A stretch of DNA of 64,000 nucleotides from Arthrobacter sunyaminii (GTDB lineage Bacteria; Actinomycetota; Actinomycetes; Actinomycetales; Micrococcaceae), in NCBI RefSeq assembly GCF_018866305.1, contig NZ_CP076456.1, forward strand, positions 2,356,001 to 2,420,000. Reading direction: 5' to 3'. The notes under the pieces were generated by a model. The model ran no database searches. It saw only the letters and a program-made list of their open reading frames with translations, and was not told the DNA's origin. Shown piece by piece: positions 1 through 8,085 of the stretch (positions are counted from its first letter, which is position 1; every line of letters starts with the position of its first letter). A program made the translations under genes and the position numbers.

Positions 1-210
1 CAGGTTCGCCTTGGACAGTGCGGTACCGACGACTTCGCGGACGTTGGTCCAGATTTCCTCGGGATCGTGCTCCACCCAGCCGGCGCGGGGGAAGATCTGC
101 TCGTGTTCCTTCTGGCCGGTAGAGACAATGTTGCCGTCATGGTCAAAAACGATCGCACGGCTGCTGGTGGTGCCCTGGTCAATCGCAATGATGTAACTCT
201 GGTCAGGCAT
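1..210 (-). CDS. glpK: Glycerol kinase, N-terminal part (cut by window start)
   Basis: This is the first 70 codons of glycerol kinase, which phosphorylates glycerol to sn-glycerol 3-phosphate with ATP in the cytoplasm. The N-terminus reads [20 protein letters not shown], with the DQGTTSSR phosphate-binding loop of the FGGY kinase family at about residues 11-18. HDPEEIW follows, as is usual for GlpK. The ATG at 210 has a good AAGGAG ribosome-binding site six bases upstream. It lies 65 bases downstream of glpF on the same strand, so the two form a glycerol uptake operon. The remaining four fifths or more of the protein lie outside the window. Confidence 0.95.
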   Translation of the reverse strand, partial: MPDQSYIIAIDQGTTSSRAIVFDHDGNIVSTGQKEHEQIFPRAGWVEHDPEEIWTNVREVVGTALSKANL

Positions 211-275
211 GTTTCGCTCCTTTTACAGGGGGACGTACAGGGATGCGGCGGGAACAGTCCGCCCGGGGGAAAGCC

Positions 276-1016
276 TTAGACAACAGGCATCGGAATGCCG
301 TTGAAGACAATGCCGGCCAGCGACCCGCCGATGATGGGCCCGACAACCGGCACCCATGCGTAAGCCCAGTCGCTCTTGCCCTTGTTGGGAATGGGCAGCA
401 GCGCGTGGACGATGCGGGGGCCGAGGTCACGCGCAGGGTTGATGGCATAGCCGGTGGGGCCGCCAAGCGAAGCACCGATGGCAACCACCAGGAGACCCAC
501 GGCCAGCGGGCCGAGCTCGTTGGGGGTTCCGCCGAAGGCGAGGATGACGAACACCAGCACGAACGTGCCGATAACTTCCGTCACGACGTTCCAGCCGTAA
601 GAGCGGATGGTCGGGCCGGTGGAGAACACGCCCAGGATGTTCTCTGCATCGGGTTCGTCATCGAACTGTTTCTTGTACGCCAGCCAGGCCAGCACGGCAC
701 CCAGCATTGCGCCAAGCAGCTGCGCGACCAGGTAGACCATCACGGAGGCAAAGCTGGTCTCCACTCCGGGTGCCAGGTCTGAACCGTTGAAAAGCAGACC
801 CATCGTCACTGCCGGGTTCAGATGCGCGCCTGATTGAACCGCCACGAACACACCCGCAAACACACCGAGGCCCCAGCCGAAGTTGACCATGAGGGTCCCT
901 CCGCCATTGCCCTTCGTCTTGCGCAGGGCCACGTTCGCGACCACACCACAACCAAGCAGGATTAGCATTGCCGTTCCCGCAAACTCACTGAGGAATACCT
1001 CACCGAGAGTCACCAT
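276..1016 (-). CDS. glpF: Glycerol uptake facilitator (MIP/aquaglyceroporin family)
   Basis: A 246-residue inner-membrane channel for glycerol diffusion. Both MIP half-helix motifs are visible: HLNPAVT (NPA at residues 67-69) and INPARDLGPR (NPARD at 193-197). The Asp after the second NPAR is the mark of glycerol facilitators rather than water-only aquaporins. Hydrophobic segments fit six membrane helices. I chose the ATG at 1016 (MVTLGEV) because GGAG sits six bases upstream of it; an ATG four codons earlier (1028) is also possible but has GAAGG directly abutting it. It is the first gene of a glpF-glpK operon, and glycerol captured by GlpK would be trapped after entry. Confidence 0.93.
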   Translation of the reverse strand: MVTLGEVFLSEFAGTAMLILLGCGVVANVALRKTKGNGGGTLMVNFGWGLGVFAGVFVAVQSGAHLNPAVTMGLLFNGSDLAPGVETSFASVMVYLVAQLLGAMLGAVLAWLAYKKQFDDEPDAENILGVFSTGPTIRSYGWNVVTEVIGTFVLVFVILAFGGTPNELGPLAVGLLVVAIGASLGGPTGYAINPARDLGPRIVHALLPIPNKGKSDWAYAWVPVVGPIIGGSLAGIVFNGIPMPVV

Positions 1017-1111
1017 TGACTTCTCCATCCTTCGAATTTTCTCGAACCAGCCGATTGCCCGCTGGCCTGTCTCAACTGTGCCATGACTCCCTCCCCGGGT
1101 GGACCCACAGC

Positions 1112-1128
1112 CGGCGGCAGTGCCGCCG
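1112..1128. promoter_or_regulatory. 17-base inverted repeat upstream of glpF
   Basis: A perfect palindrome with 8-base arms (CGGCGGCA and TGCCGCCG) around a central base, about 95 bases before the glpF start. The surrounding gap (1017-1309) must hold the promoters of glpF and of the divergent aldo/keto reductase. The position fits an operator for a glycerol regulator of the IclR/GylR type, but GC-rich DNA produces such repeats by chance and no regulator gene is in view. The rest of this gap shows no ORF worth calling. Confidence 0.25.
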
Positions 1129-1309
1129 TCGCATTTGCGAATTATTGCTGTTCTGCATTAGTGCGTTCCAGCGTTTCCCCCAACACCGCATCCACCAGAG
1201 AAGGAGGCAGTGCACGGAGACAGAACGTTTCCGTTTGCTCAGACTTACCGGCCAACCGTACTCGGGCTGAATTCACTCGGCAACCGTCATCCTCGGTAGA
1301 GTCTTGTGC

Positions 1310-2146
1310 ATGGAACCGGCACCCAAACTCAACTTCAACAACGGCGTCCGCATGGATCAGGTGGGCTTCGGCACCTACAAGGTACCCGCTCCTGACGCGG
1401 CGGATCTTGTCACTCTGGCCCTCGGCACCGGATACCGCCACATCGATACGGCGGCGTTGTACGGCAATGAAGAGGGCGTTGGCGAGGCGGTACGGGACTT
1501 TATCGCAGACGAGAATGTCAACCGTAATGAGATATTTCTCACGTCAAAAGTCTGGAACACGGACCAGGGTTACGACTCCACCCTGCGTGCCTTCGACGCC
1601 ACCATGGCACGCCTTGGTCTGGACACCCTCGACCTGTACCTCATCCACTGGCCCTGCCCCGAGCGGGGGTTGTTCATTGACACGTATCGGGCTTTGGAGG
1701 AGCTGTACCGCTCCGGCCGGGTTCGCGCCATCGGGGTGTCCAACTTCCTGCCGGACCACCTGCAGCAGTTGATGGACGCCACCGACGTGGTCCCTGCCGT
1801 CAACCAAGTGGAACTGCACCCCTGGCTGCAGCAGCGTCCGCTGACCAAGCTGCACCAGGAGCTGGGCATCCGCACCGTTGCCTGGAGCCCGCTGGGCCGC
1901 GGTGCCGTCCTCGCGGATCCGGTCATCTCCTCCATCGCCGCAGATCTGGGAGTCTCGCCCGCCCGCGTGATCCTGCGCTGGCATATGGAACAGGGGAATA
2001 TCGCCATTCCCAAGGCCAGTTCCGCCGAGCGCATCGCAGAGAATCTGGACGTCTTTTCGTTCGAATTGACGCCCGAGCAGCAGACTGCCATCACCGGTTT
2101 GGACCGGAACCAGCGCTCCGGATCCCATCCGGACAAGGTCAACTAA
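1310..2146 (+). CDS. Aldo/keto reductase (AKR5-like, 2,5-diketo-D-gluconate reductase family)
   Basis: A 278-residue NADPH-dependent carbonyl reductase with the whole AKR catalytic tetrad visible: Asp46 and Tyr51 in GYRHIDTAALYGNE, Lys80 in LTSKVWN, and His113 in YLIHWP. The C-terminal region has IPKASSAERIAEN, the usual cofactor 2'-phosphate-binding segment. The length is normal for the family. I start at the ATG at 1310; a TTG two codons upstream is in frame. There is no clear ribosome-binding site, and a TAGAGT box ends 7 bases before the ATG, so the message may be nearly leaderless. Its stop shares one base with the next gene's ATG (TAATG), so translation is coupled. Substrate unknown. 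Confidence 0.88.
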   Translation: MEPAPKLNFNNGVRMDQVGFGTYKVPAPDAADLVTLALGTGYRHIDTAALYGNEEGVGEAVRDFIADENVNRNEIFLTSKVWNTDQGYDSTLRAFDATMARLGLDTLDLYLIHWPCPERGLFIDTYRALEELYRSGRVRAIGVSNFLPDHLQQLMDATDVVPAVNQVELHPWLQQRPLTKLHQELGIRTVAWSPLGRGAVLADPVISSIAADLGVSPARVILRWHMEQGNIAIPKASSAERIAENLDVFSFELTPEQQTAITGLDRNQRSGSHPDKVN

Positions 2147-3066
2147 TGCGCACAGCACCACGGGACAGGCAGGTGGCAGACATCAGGCTGACGCGCAGCG
2201 CGGATGTCCGCACCATTGCTGTGGACGGCACCCTCCAGCGCTGCTGGGACTTTCCAGCAGTCCCCGGCCACCCCTCGGGTTCCCCGATCTTCATGGTCCA
2301 CGGGTTCCGCGGCGACCATCACGGCCTGCTGCGCGTGGTGGAGGCACTTCCCCAACACCGGATCCTGGTGCCCGATCTGCCGGGCTTCGGATCCGGGCAG
2401 CCGCTGCCGGGAACGCACGACGTCGGGGCGTACGCCGGCTTTGTTGCCTCTTTGCTGTCCTCCGAGAGGCTAGGCCTCGGCCCGGATACGGTTTTGCTGG
2501 GCCATTCCTTCGGCTCCATCATCGCGTCCCGGGTGGCCGCGGATCACCCGAAGCTGCTGAGTGAACTGGTCCTGGTCAATCCCATCTGCGAACCGGCGCT
2601 GGAAGGCCCCAAAGGCATCACCAGCAAAGCCGCCGAACTTTACTATCTGGCCGCTGCCCGCCTGCCCGAGTCTCTGGGCATGGCCCTGCTGCAGCACCCG
2701 GCCATTGTCCGGGGCATGAGCATCTTCATGGCCAAAACCCGGGACCCTGCGCTGCGCCGCTGGATCCACGGACAGCACGCCGCCTACTTCAGTGCCTTCG
2801 CCAACCGTGATGTGGTCCTGGATGCCTTCCGTGCCTCCATCTCCACGACCGTCCGGGACAGCGCCGAACAGCTGGCCATGCCCGTCCTCCTGATCGCCGC
2901 GGAGCGCGATGACCTCGGCTCCGTGGCCGGACAGGAGCGGTTGGCCGCGCTGATTCCCGATGCCGAGCTGCACGTCCTTCCCGGCGTTGGCCACCTGGTC
3001 CACTACGAAGCGCCGGCCGAAGCGGCACGGCTGATTTCCGATTTCCTGCTCCGGAGACACGCATGA
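2146..3066 (+). CDS. Alpha/beta hydrolase
   Basis: A 306-residue alpha/beta-hydrolase fold protein. The oxyanion-hole segment MVHGFRGDHHG begins near residue 50, and the nucleophile elbow GHSFGS places Ser121. An acid candidate is Asp255/256 in AAERDDLG, and the catalytic His is about residue 283 in GVGHLVHYEAP. There is no signal peptide, so it should act in the cytoplasm. It overlaps the preceding reductase by one base and the following glycosyltransferase by four bases (ATGA), which makes a three-gene translationally coupled unit. The family includes esterases, lipases and C-C hydrolases; the sequence does not say which substrate this one uses. Confidence 0.85.
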   Translation: MRTAPRDRQVADIRLTRSADVRTIAVDGTLQRCWDFPAVPGHPSGSPIFMVHGFRGDHHGLLRVVEALPQHRILVPDLPGFGSGQPLPGTHDVGAYAGFVASLLSSERLGLGPDTVLLGHSFGSIIASRVAADHPKLLSELVLVNPICEPALEGPKGITSKAAELYYLAAARLPESLGMALLQHPAIVRGMSIFMAKTRDPALRRWIHGQHAAYFSAFANRDVVLDAFRASISTTVRDSAEQLAMPVLLIAAERDDLGSVAGQERLAALIPDAELHVLPGVGHLVHYEAPAEAARLISDFLLRRHA

Positions 3067-4160
3067 CACTGCGCATAGCCGTGGATGCCCGTTTCACCCG
3101 CATCGATCACCATGACGGAATCAGCCGCTACGGCGCTTCCCTGATCGAAGCTGTGTCCCGGCACGCCTCTGTACTGATGCTGATTTCCGACGAACGGCAG
3201 CTGGCCCTGCTGCCGGACCTGCCCTGGGTGAAGATCAACAGCCCGCTCTCCCCCGCCGAGCTCCTGGTGGCCCTGCGCGTGAACCGGTACAGCCCCGACG
3301 TCGTCGTGTCTCCCATGCAGACCATGGGCAGCTGGGGACGGCAGTATCCGCTGATCCTGACCCTGCATGACCTGATCTACTATTCGAATCCGACGCCGCC
3401 CGGTTTCCTGCCGCTGCCGGTGCGGGCACTGTGGCGGCTGTACCACCTCGCGTACTGGCCGCAGCGGCTGCTGCTGAACCGGGCCGACGTCGTCGCCACC
3501 ATCAGCGAAACCACCCGTGCCCTGATGATGCGCCATCGGCTCACCCGGCGTCCGGTCCGCATTGTCGGCAACGCTCCCCAGCCCGGTGCCCTTGTCCGGG
3601 ATCCCGATGAAGCCCCGGCGAAGAGCCTGCTCTACATGGGGTCCTTCATGCCCTACAAGAACGTGGAAACCGTGATCCGCGGCATGGAGCACCTGCCCGG
3701 CTACACGCTGCACCTGCTGAGCCGGATCACCCCGGAACGGCGCCGTGAGCTCGAAGCACTCGTGCCGCCGGGGACCGACGTCGTGTTCCACAACGGGGTC
3801 AGCGACGAGGAATACGAGGACTTGCTGCGCACCTCCACCGCGCTGGTGACGCTGTCCCGGGCCGAAGGGTACGGGCTGCCGATGATCGAGGCGATGGCGC
3901 TGGGAACGCCCGTGGTGGCCAGCGACATTCCGATCTTCCGTGAAGTTTCGGGCGGGGCAGCCCTGCTGGCGGATCCGGACAGCCCCAAGGAGTTTGCGGA
4001 TGCAGTGCTCACGCTGGCGGATCCGCGGCGCTGGCGGCAGGTCTCGGAGGCCGGACTGCGGCGCGCCGCGGAGTATTCGTGGGACACCTCTGCCGTGCAG
4101 CTTGTGGAAGCAGCACAGGAGGCCGTCCGGCAGCATCAGGCCGGCCGTTCAGGCAGGTAG
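3063..4160 (+). CDS. Glycosyltransferase family 4-like (GT-B fold)
   Basis: A 365-residue glycosyltransferase related to mannosyl- and glucosyltransferases. The N-terminus (LRIAVDARFTRIDHHDGISR) has the GT4-type glycine- and basic-rich acceptor-side loop. The C-terminal nucleotide-sugar domain carries the EX7E motif, Glu268 and Glu276 in EGYGLPMIEAM, followed by GTPVVASDIPIFREV. There are no membrane helices, so it is cytoplasmic or peripheral. The start overlaps the hydrolase stop by ATGA. It is the last gene of the reductase-hydrolase-transferase unit, and its stop codon lies inside a stem-loop shared with the convergent neighbour. Acceptor and sugar are unknown; a role in a cell-envelope glycoside or glycolipid is only a guess from family habits. 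Confidence 0.88.
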   Translation: MTLRIAVDARFTRIDHHDGISRYGASLIEAVSRHASVLMLISDERQLALLPDLPWVKINSPLSPAELLVALRVNRYSPDVVVSPMQTMGSWGRQYPLILTLHDLIYYSNPTPPGFLPLPVRALWRLYHLAYWPQRLLLNRADVVATISETTRALMMRHRLTRRPVRIVGNAPQPGALVRDPDEAPAKSLLYMGSFMPYKNVETVIRGMEHLPGYTLHLLSRITPERRRELEALVPPGTDVVFHNGVSDEEYEDLLRTSTALVTLSRAEGYGLPMIEAMALGTPVVASDIPIFREVSGGAALLADPDSPKEFADAVLTLADPRRWRQVSEAGLRRAAEYSWDTSAVQLVEAAQEAVRQHQAGRSGR

Positions 4161-4187
4161 TCCGCTCGGCGGCTTACCTGCCTGAAC
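4147..4187. terminator. Bidirectional stem-loop between convergent genes
   Basis: A perfect 13-base inverted repeat (GTTCAGGCAGGTA, 4147-4159, with its complement at 4175-4187) around a 15-base loop. The left arm contains the TAG stop of the glycosyltransferase, and the right arm ends just before the stop of the nuclease-like gene on the other strand. No T-run follows on either side, so termination may be weak or Rho-assisted. Confidence 0.6.
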
Positions 4188-4190
4188 CGG

Positions 4191-5471
4191 TCAATTCTCG
4201 CACCCGACCCCATCGCCGTCGCGGTCAAACTTTGGCTGCCACCCCGGGTCGCCTACCTGGATCGGTGCAGCACCGGCAGCCTTCACGGCATCGCAGTTCT
4301 CATAGTGGACATCCTCCGGGGCGGCCGGCACCGGATCAGGTGCAGGGGCTGAATCAGGTGCAGGGGCTTCTGCGGGGACCTGCACTGTCGCGGGAGCAGG
4401 TTCCGGTGCGACGATGACACCGCCGTCGGCAGGAACCGGCTGGTCAGGGCACGATGAGGTGAGGATCCCGCGGATCGCATCGGATTCGGCCTGGGTCATC
4501 CACAGCCCGTATTTGGCTTTCACTGCAGTCTGAAGGGCCACGTACTCACAACGGAATCCCTTGTTCGGTGGAAGCCACGTTGCAGCGTCACCGTCACCCT
4601 TGGCACCGTTGGAGGGGCCGTCCACGGCGAGAAGATTCAGCGGGTCATTGGCGAATGCCTCACGCTGGTTTTGTGCCATCTGCTGAGCCCCCTTCTGCCA
4701 GGCGTCGGAGAGAGCCACCACATGGTCGATCTGGACGGCATTGGAAGTACCTTCCCCGCGCACGAAGCTGATCACCGACCCCGTGAACGGATCCAGCAGG
4801 GTGCCGGAGGCGACAACACAGTTGTTCGTCCCCGGCTTGAGGCTCACCGATTCCAGGTCGCGCCGGAGAATATCGTTGCGCTGGTCGCAGCCGTTGCGGT
4901 CAACGTCCTTCCACGCGGGCCCAAACAGGTCCCGGTCGTAACCGGTCTTCGGTGCCCGGCCCTTGATCGGGATGGTGTCCAGCTGAGCCAGGGCGGTGCC
5001 GGCCGCTGCAGGCGCCGCCGCTTCAGGCTCCGGTTCGGATTCTGGCACGGCCTCAGGGGCTGGTTCAGTTTCAGGAGTCGGTTCAGTTTCAGGAGTCGGC
5101 GTCGGTTCAGATGTTCGGGCCGGGGTCGGTGTGGCGGAAGCCGACGGCGATGACACAGGTCCCGGTTCAGAAATCGGCGAAGTCTCCTCGAGCTCGGCGG
5201 CGGGAGCAAGGGTGGCGGCCACGATCAGGGTGACGACCGATGCGGCCACCGCGATGGCTCCGCCGCGCCGTCCGGCAGGGATCCTGGCCCAGGACCGCCT
5301 GCCGGTGATGAGGACGTACAAGCCGGTGAGCAGACCGGAGAAGGCCAGCAGTCCCAGTCCGGTGGTGACGCTGAAGAACATTGCGACTATGACCAGGAGA
5401 CCCAGGATGGAACCGGTAACGATGGTCACCGTGCCGGGCTTCCGGCCTTGGGCGGGTTTGACGTCGGTCAT
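4191..5471 (-). CDS. Membrane-anchored DUF1524/HNH-type nuclease with Excalibur domain
   Basis: A 426-residue protein with three parts. Residues about 15-90 hold three hydrophobic membrane segments. Residues about 95-145 are a Pro/Glu/Thr-rich linker with repeated PTPETE units. Then comes a domain resembling the GmrSD C-terminal family (DUF1524), with Asp249-His250 in QIDHVVALSDAW, Asn279 in NDPLNLLAV and a NGAKGD segment, as in HNH/beta-beta-alpha-metal nucleases. The last about 38 residues form an Excalibur calcium-binding domain ending DRDGDGVGCEN. The topology suggests the nuclease domain is outside the cell, unlike the cytoplasmic restriction enzyme GmrSD. I start at 5471 because AAAGGAG stands four bases upstream; an earlier in-frame ATG at 5486 lies upstream of that site. 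Function inferred only from domains. Confidence 0.8.
   Translation of the reverse strand: MTDVKPAQGRKPGTVTIVTGSILGLLVIVAMFFSVTTGLGLLAFSGLLTGLYVLITGRRSWARIPAGRRGGAIAVAASVVTLIVAATLAPAAELEETSPISEPGPVSSPSASATPTPARTSEPTPTPETEPTPETEPAPEAVPESEPEPEAAAPAAAGTALAQLDTIPIKGRAPKTGYDRDLFGPAWKDVDRNGCDQRNDILRRDLESVSLKPGTNNCVVASGTLLDPFTGSVISFVRGEGTSNAVQIDHVVALSDAWQKGAQQMAQNQREAFANDPLNLLAVDGPSNGAKGDGDAATWLPPNKGFRCEYVALQTAVKAKYGLWMTQAESDAIRGILTSSCPDQPVPADGGVIVAPEPAPATVQVPAEAPAPDSAPAPDPVPAAPEDVHYENCDAVKAAGAAPIQVGDPGWQPKFDRDGDGVGCEN
5062..5097. repeat. Perfect 18-base tandem duplication in the nuclease linker
   Basis: Two identical adjacent copies (5062-5079 and 5080-5097) of an 18-base unit that, on the minus strand, encodes the PTPETE-type linker repeat. 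Perfect identity at the DNA level suggests a recent slippage duplication. The copy number can change in steps of six residues without a frameshift. Confidence 0.85.
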
Positions 5472-5585
5472 AGGGCTCCTTTCCATAGCTGAATTCCCGC
5501 TTTAAAGATTAATCCGAGCCGGCAACCGCCGGGCACGGCCGCCGTCGGTGCAGGGCCCAGGCACCCGCACGGGTCCGGGGCACAG

Positions 5586-5626
5586 AAAAAGGGAAGGGGC
5601 GGAACCCGAAAGTCCCGCCCCTTCCC
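5586..5626 (-). terminator. Rho-independent terminator of the oxidoreductase gene
   Basis: A perfect 12-base GC-rich stem (5591-5602 with 5615-5626) around a 12-base loop. It is followed in the minus-strand direction by TTTTTCT (5586-5590 and on). It starts about 33 bases past the stop of the reductase gene, so it ends that transcript. Confidence 0.85.
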
Positions 5627-5658
5627 GCTGGTACCGGGGGTTTGGCTACGGCAGCAGA

Positions 5659-6678
5659 TTAGGCCTGCAGGGTCACGATCATTTTGCCCTTGTTGGCGCC
5701 CTTCATCAGGTCAATAAAGGCCTGAGGAGCGTTCTCCAGTCCGTCCACGAAGGTCTCGTCGTAGCTGACCCTGCCGTCGTTGAGCCAACCCGACATCAGT
5801 TCGGCAAACTCGTCGGCGTACTGGTTGTAGCTTCCGACGATGAACCCGCGCAGCGTCAGTTCCTTGCCGATGGCCAGGGCGAGGTTGCGCGGGCCGGTGG
5901 GAGCGTCTGTGGTGTTGTACTGGGAAATGGCACCGCACATGGCAATCCGGCCGTACTTATTCATCACCGCAATGGCAGCTTCAAGGTGCTCGCCGCCCAC
6001 GTTGTCGAAGTAGACATCGATGCCGTCTGCGCCGGCTGCCTTTTTCAGTGATTCCTTGACGGGCCCGTCGTGGTAGTTGAAGGCCTCATCGAAACCCAGG
6101 TCCAGCAGGCGCTGCACCTTTTCGGCTGATCCGGCGCTGCCGATGACCTTCTTGGCGCCCATAGCTTTGGCAATCTGGCCCACCAGGGATCCGACGGCGC
6201 CGGCGGCGCCGGAGACGAAGACGACGTCGCCTTCCTTGAACTCTGCAACCTTGGTCAGCCCTGCATATGCCGTCAGACCGGTCATGCCCAGCACGCCCAG
6301 GTAAGCAGACGCGGGGGCCGCCTCTGCGTCGATGACGCGGGCACGCTTGCCGTCCAGGACGGCGTAGTCCCGCCAGCCGAGGCCGTGCAGAACTTTGTCG
6401 CCGGGCCGGTGTCCCTCGGAACGGGACTCCACCACCTCGCCAATGGCACCGCCGTCGAGCGGGGCGTCGATCTGAAAGGGAGGCACGTAGGACTTCACAT
6501 CGTTCATGCGGCCGCGCATGTAGGGATCCACGGACATGTACAGGTTGCGCACCAGGACCTGGCCGTCTTCCAGCTTGGGCACGGGCACCTCGGCGAGCCG
6601 GAAATTCTCGTCCGCGGGCCAGCCCTCGGGGCGGGATGCCAGCTGGATTTCGCGACTGGTCTGGGGGTAGTCGGTCAT
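5659..6678 (-). CDS. Zinc-independent medium-chain NADP-dependent oxidoreductase (CurA/leukotriene B4 dehydrogenase-like)
   Basis: A 339-residue medium-chain dehydrogenase/reductase without the zinc ligands. It reduces or oxidises activated carbonyls or enones with NADP(H) in the cytoplasm. VLVRNLYMSVDPYMRGRM and the VLGMTGLTAY segment are typical of the prostaglandin reductase/CurA branch. GAAGAVGSLVGQIAK, near residue 155, is the Rossmann glycine motif. The length is normal. It lies 74 bases downstream of the OhrR-type regulator on the same strand and is probably transcribed with it, which suggests a role in clearing aldehydes or enones formed under peroxide stress. The ATG at 6678 is the clear start. 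The exact substrate is not readable from sequence. Confidence 0.88.
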   Translation of the reverse strand: MTDYPQTSREIQLASRPEGWPADENFRLAEVPVPKLEDGQVLVRNLYMSVDPYMRGRMNDVKSYVPPFQIDAPLDGGAIGEVVESRSEGHRPGDKVLHGLGWRDYAVLDGKRARVIDAEAAPASAYLGVLGMTGLTAYAGLTKVAEFKEGDVVFVSGAAGAVGSLVGQIAKAMGAKKVIGSAGSAEKVQRLLDLGFDEAFNYHDGPVKESLKKAAGADGIDVYFDNVGGEHLEAAIAVMNKYGRIAMCGAISQYNTTDAPTGPRNLALAIGKELTLRGFIVGSYNQYADEFAELMSGWLNDGRVSYDETFVDGLENAPQAFIDLMKGANKGKMIVTLQA

Positions 6679-6752
6679 GAAAATGCCTTCCTGTTCGGGA
6701 CCCGGAGGTCCGTGGGGTATGGGGAAATCTCAGGCTGCAGTGAACCTGTCCG

Positions 6753-7184
6753 TCAGTGGGCGGCGTCCCGCAGGGCCCGCGTGACTTTGGCAAGCGTTTC
6801 CTGCAGTGCCTGCAGCTCTTCCGGTTCCAGTCCCGCGGCTTCAGCCACCCGCTGCGGCAGGTCCAGTGCTTGGGCCTGCAGGGCACGGCCGTTTTCCGTC
6901 AGGTGGATGTCGACCCGGCGTTCGTCGGCGGTCGAGCGTTTCCGCACCACCAGCCCGGCGGCTTCCAGCCGTTTGAGCAGGGGTGAGAGCGTGCCGGAAT
7001 CCAGTTCCAGGGACCGGCCCAGCTCTCTGACACTGCTGCCGTCCTTTTCCCACAGCACCGTCAGCACCAGGTATTGCGGGTAGGTCAGGCCCAGCTGATC
7101 CAACAGCGGCCGGTACACCGCGGTGGCTGCCCGGGATGCCGAGTACAGGGAAAAGCAGACCTGCCGGTGGAGGGAATCACTCAT
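6753..7184 (-). CDS. MarR-family regulator, OhrR-like organic peroxide sensor
   Basis: A 143-residue winged-helix repressor. The N-terminus [12 protein letters not shown] places Cys10 at the spot of the peroxide-sensing Cys of OhrR, and [18 protein letters not shown] matches the OhrR signature with the tyrosines that hydrogen-bond the Cys. The wing region [18 protein letters not shown] is complete. By family knowledge, oxidation of the Cys releases DNA. The usual partner gene ohr (peroxiredoxin-like) is not adjacent. The co-directional neighbour is instead the medium-chain reductase, and an ABC exporter is divergent. A palindromic operator candidate lies 17 bases before the ATG, which fits autoregulation. 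Confidence 0.87.
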   Translation of the reverse strand: MSDSLHRQVCFSLYSASRAATAVYRPLLDQLGLTYPQYLVLTVLWEKDGSSVRELGRSLELDSGTLSPLLKRLEAAGLVVRKRSTADERRVDIHLTENGRALQAQALDLPQRVAEAAGLEPEELQALQETLAKVTRALRDAAH

Positions 7185-7200
7185 CGGCCCAACCTAGCCC

Positions 7201-7220
7201 ACAACTGAGTTGTGCACAAC
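7201..7220. promoter_or_regulatory. Probable OhrR/MarR operator with overlapping palindromes
   Basis: Two overlapping perfect palindromes: ACAACT-G-AGTTGT (7201-7213) and GTTGTGCACAAC (7209-7220). Together they give three half-sites of the form ACAAC/GTTGT. They lie between the OhrR-like gene (start 7184) and the divergent ABC transporter (start about 7324), where an autoregulatory operator is expected. The pattern resembles the ACAA-rich palindromes bound by OhrR proteins. Confidence 0.65.
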
Positions 7221-7323
7221 CGAACGGGCGGCTGTTTTTGGATGCACTGCTGTTTCCGCCCGGATGTCTGCAGGATGCCCCGGCCCGTTGACTGTGTCCG
7301 GCAGCGGGGGCAGAGTCGGCCAC

Positions 7324-8085
7324 ATGCCGCCTCCACCTCCGACAGACCCGCCGCCTCCGCCAGCGGGTGCACCGATCGAGAGCCCTGCCATCCGGTCGAC
7401 CGGACTCCTGGTGAAGCGCGGCGGAACCACAGCACTGGATGGCCTGACCGTGGCGGTTCCCCGGGGGCAGGTCGTAGGGCTTTTAGGGCCCAGCGGCAGT
7501 GGCAAAACCACCTTTATGCGGGCTGTGGTGGGCACCCAAAGGATCACAGAAGGCACCGTCCAGGTACTCGGTTCCCCCGCCGGCAGCCCGGACCTGCGAC
7601 GCAGAGTCGGCTACCTGGCCCAAGGAGCCGGCGTCTACGACGATCTGAGCGTCCTGGAAAACCTGCGCTACTTCGCCCGGATCCTGGGAGCCCCGGCCAC
7701 TGACCCGGAACGGGTGCTTCAGGAAACCGATCTGGGCGGGCAGGCCGGACAGCTGGCCGGCAGCCTCAGCGGCGGCCAGCACCGCCGGGTCTCGCTGGCC
7801 GTGGCCCTGCTGGGCACCCCGGAGCTGCTGATCCTCGACGAACCCACGGTGGGACTGGATCCGGTCCTGCGCCGGGACCTGTGGAACCTCTTCGCCACGC
7901 TGGCCTCGCGCGGCGTGAGCCTTCTGGTGAGCAGCCATGTGATGGACGAGGCCAATCGGTGCGGCCGGATCCTCCTGCTGCATGAGGGGCGGCTGCTGGC
8001 CGACCTGACGCCGGCAGAGCTATTGGAACGCACCGGCGCCCCCGATGCCGACACGGCCTTCCTCACCCTCTTGGGAGCTACATGA
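7324..8085 (+). CDS. ABC transporter ATP-binding protein (ABC-2 exporter)
   Basis: A 253-residue ATPase. Walker A is GPSGSGKTT with Lys61, the signature is LSGGQ at 148-152, and Walker B is LLILDEP with Asp172 and Glu173; SSHVMDEANRCGRILLLHEG holds the H-loop. It belongs to the DrrA/NatA-like exporter group. The start is uncertain. The ATG at 7324 gives a proline-rich N-terminus (MPPPPPTDPPPPPAG) but has no good ribosome-binding site; in-frame ATG 7264 and TTG 7210 lie upstream, and the latter is inside the operator. It overlaps the permease gene by four bases, so both subunits are coupled. Cargo unknown; drug or lipid export is usual for the family. Confidence 0.87.
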   Translation: MPPPPPTDPPPPPAGAPIESPAIRSTGLLVKRGGTTALDGLTVAVPRGQVVGLLGPSGSGKTTFMRAVVGTQRITEGTVQVLGSPAGSPDLRRRVGYLAQGAGVYDDLSVLENLRYFARILGAPATDPERVLQETDLGGQAGQLAGSLSGGQHRRVSLAVALLGTPELLILDEPTVGLDPVLRRDLWNLFATLASRGVSLLVSSHVMDEANRCGRILLLHEGRLLADLTPAELLERTGAPDADTAFLTLLGAT

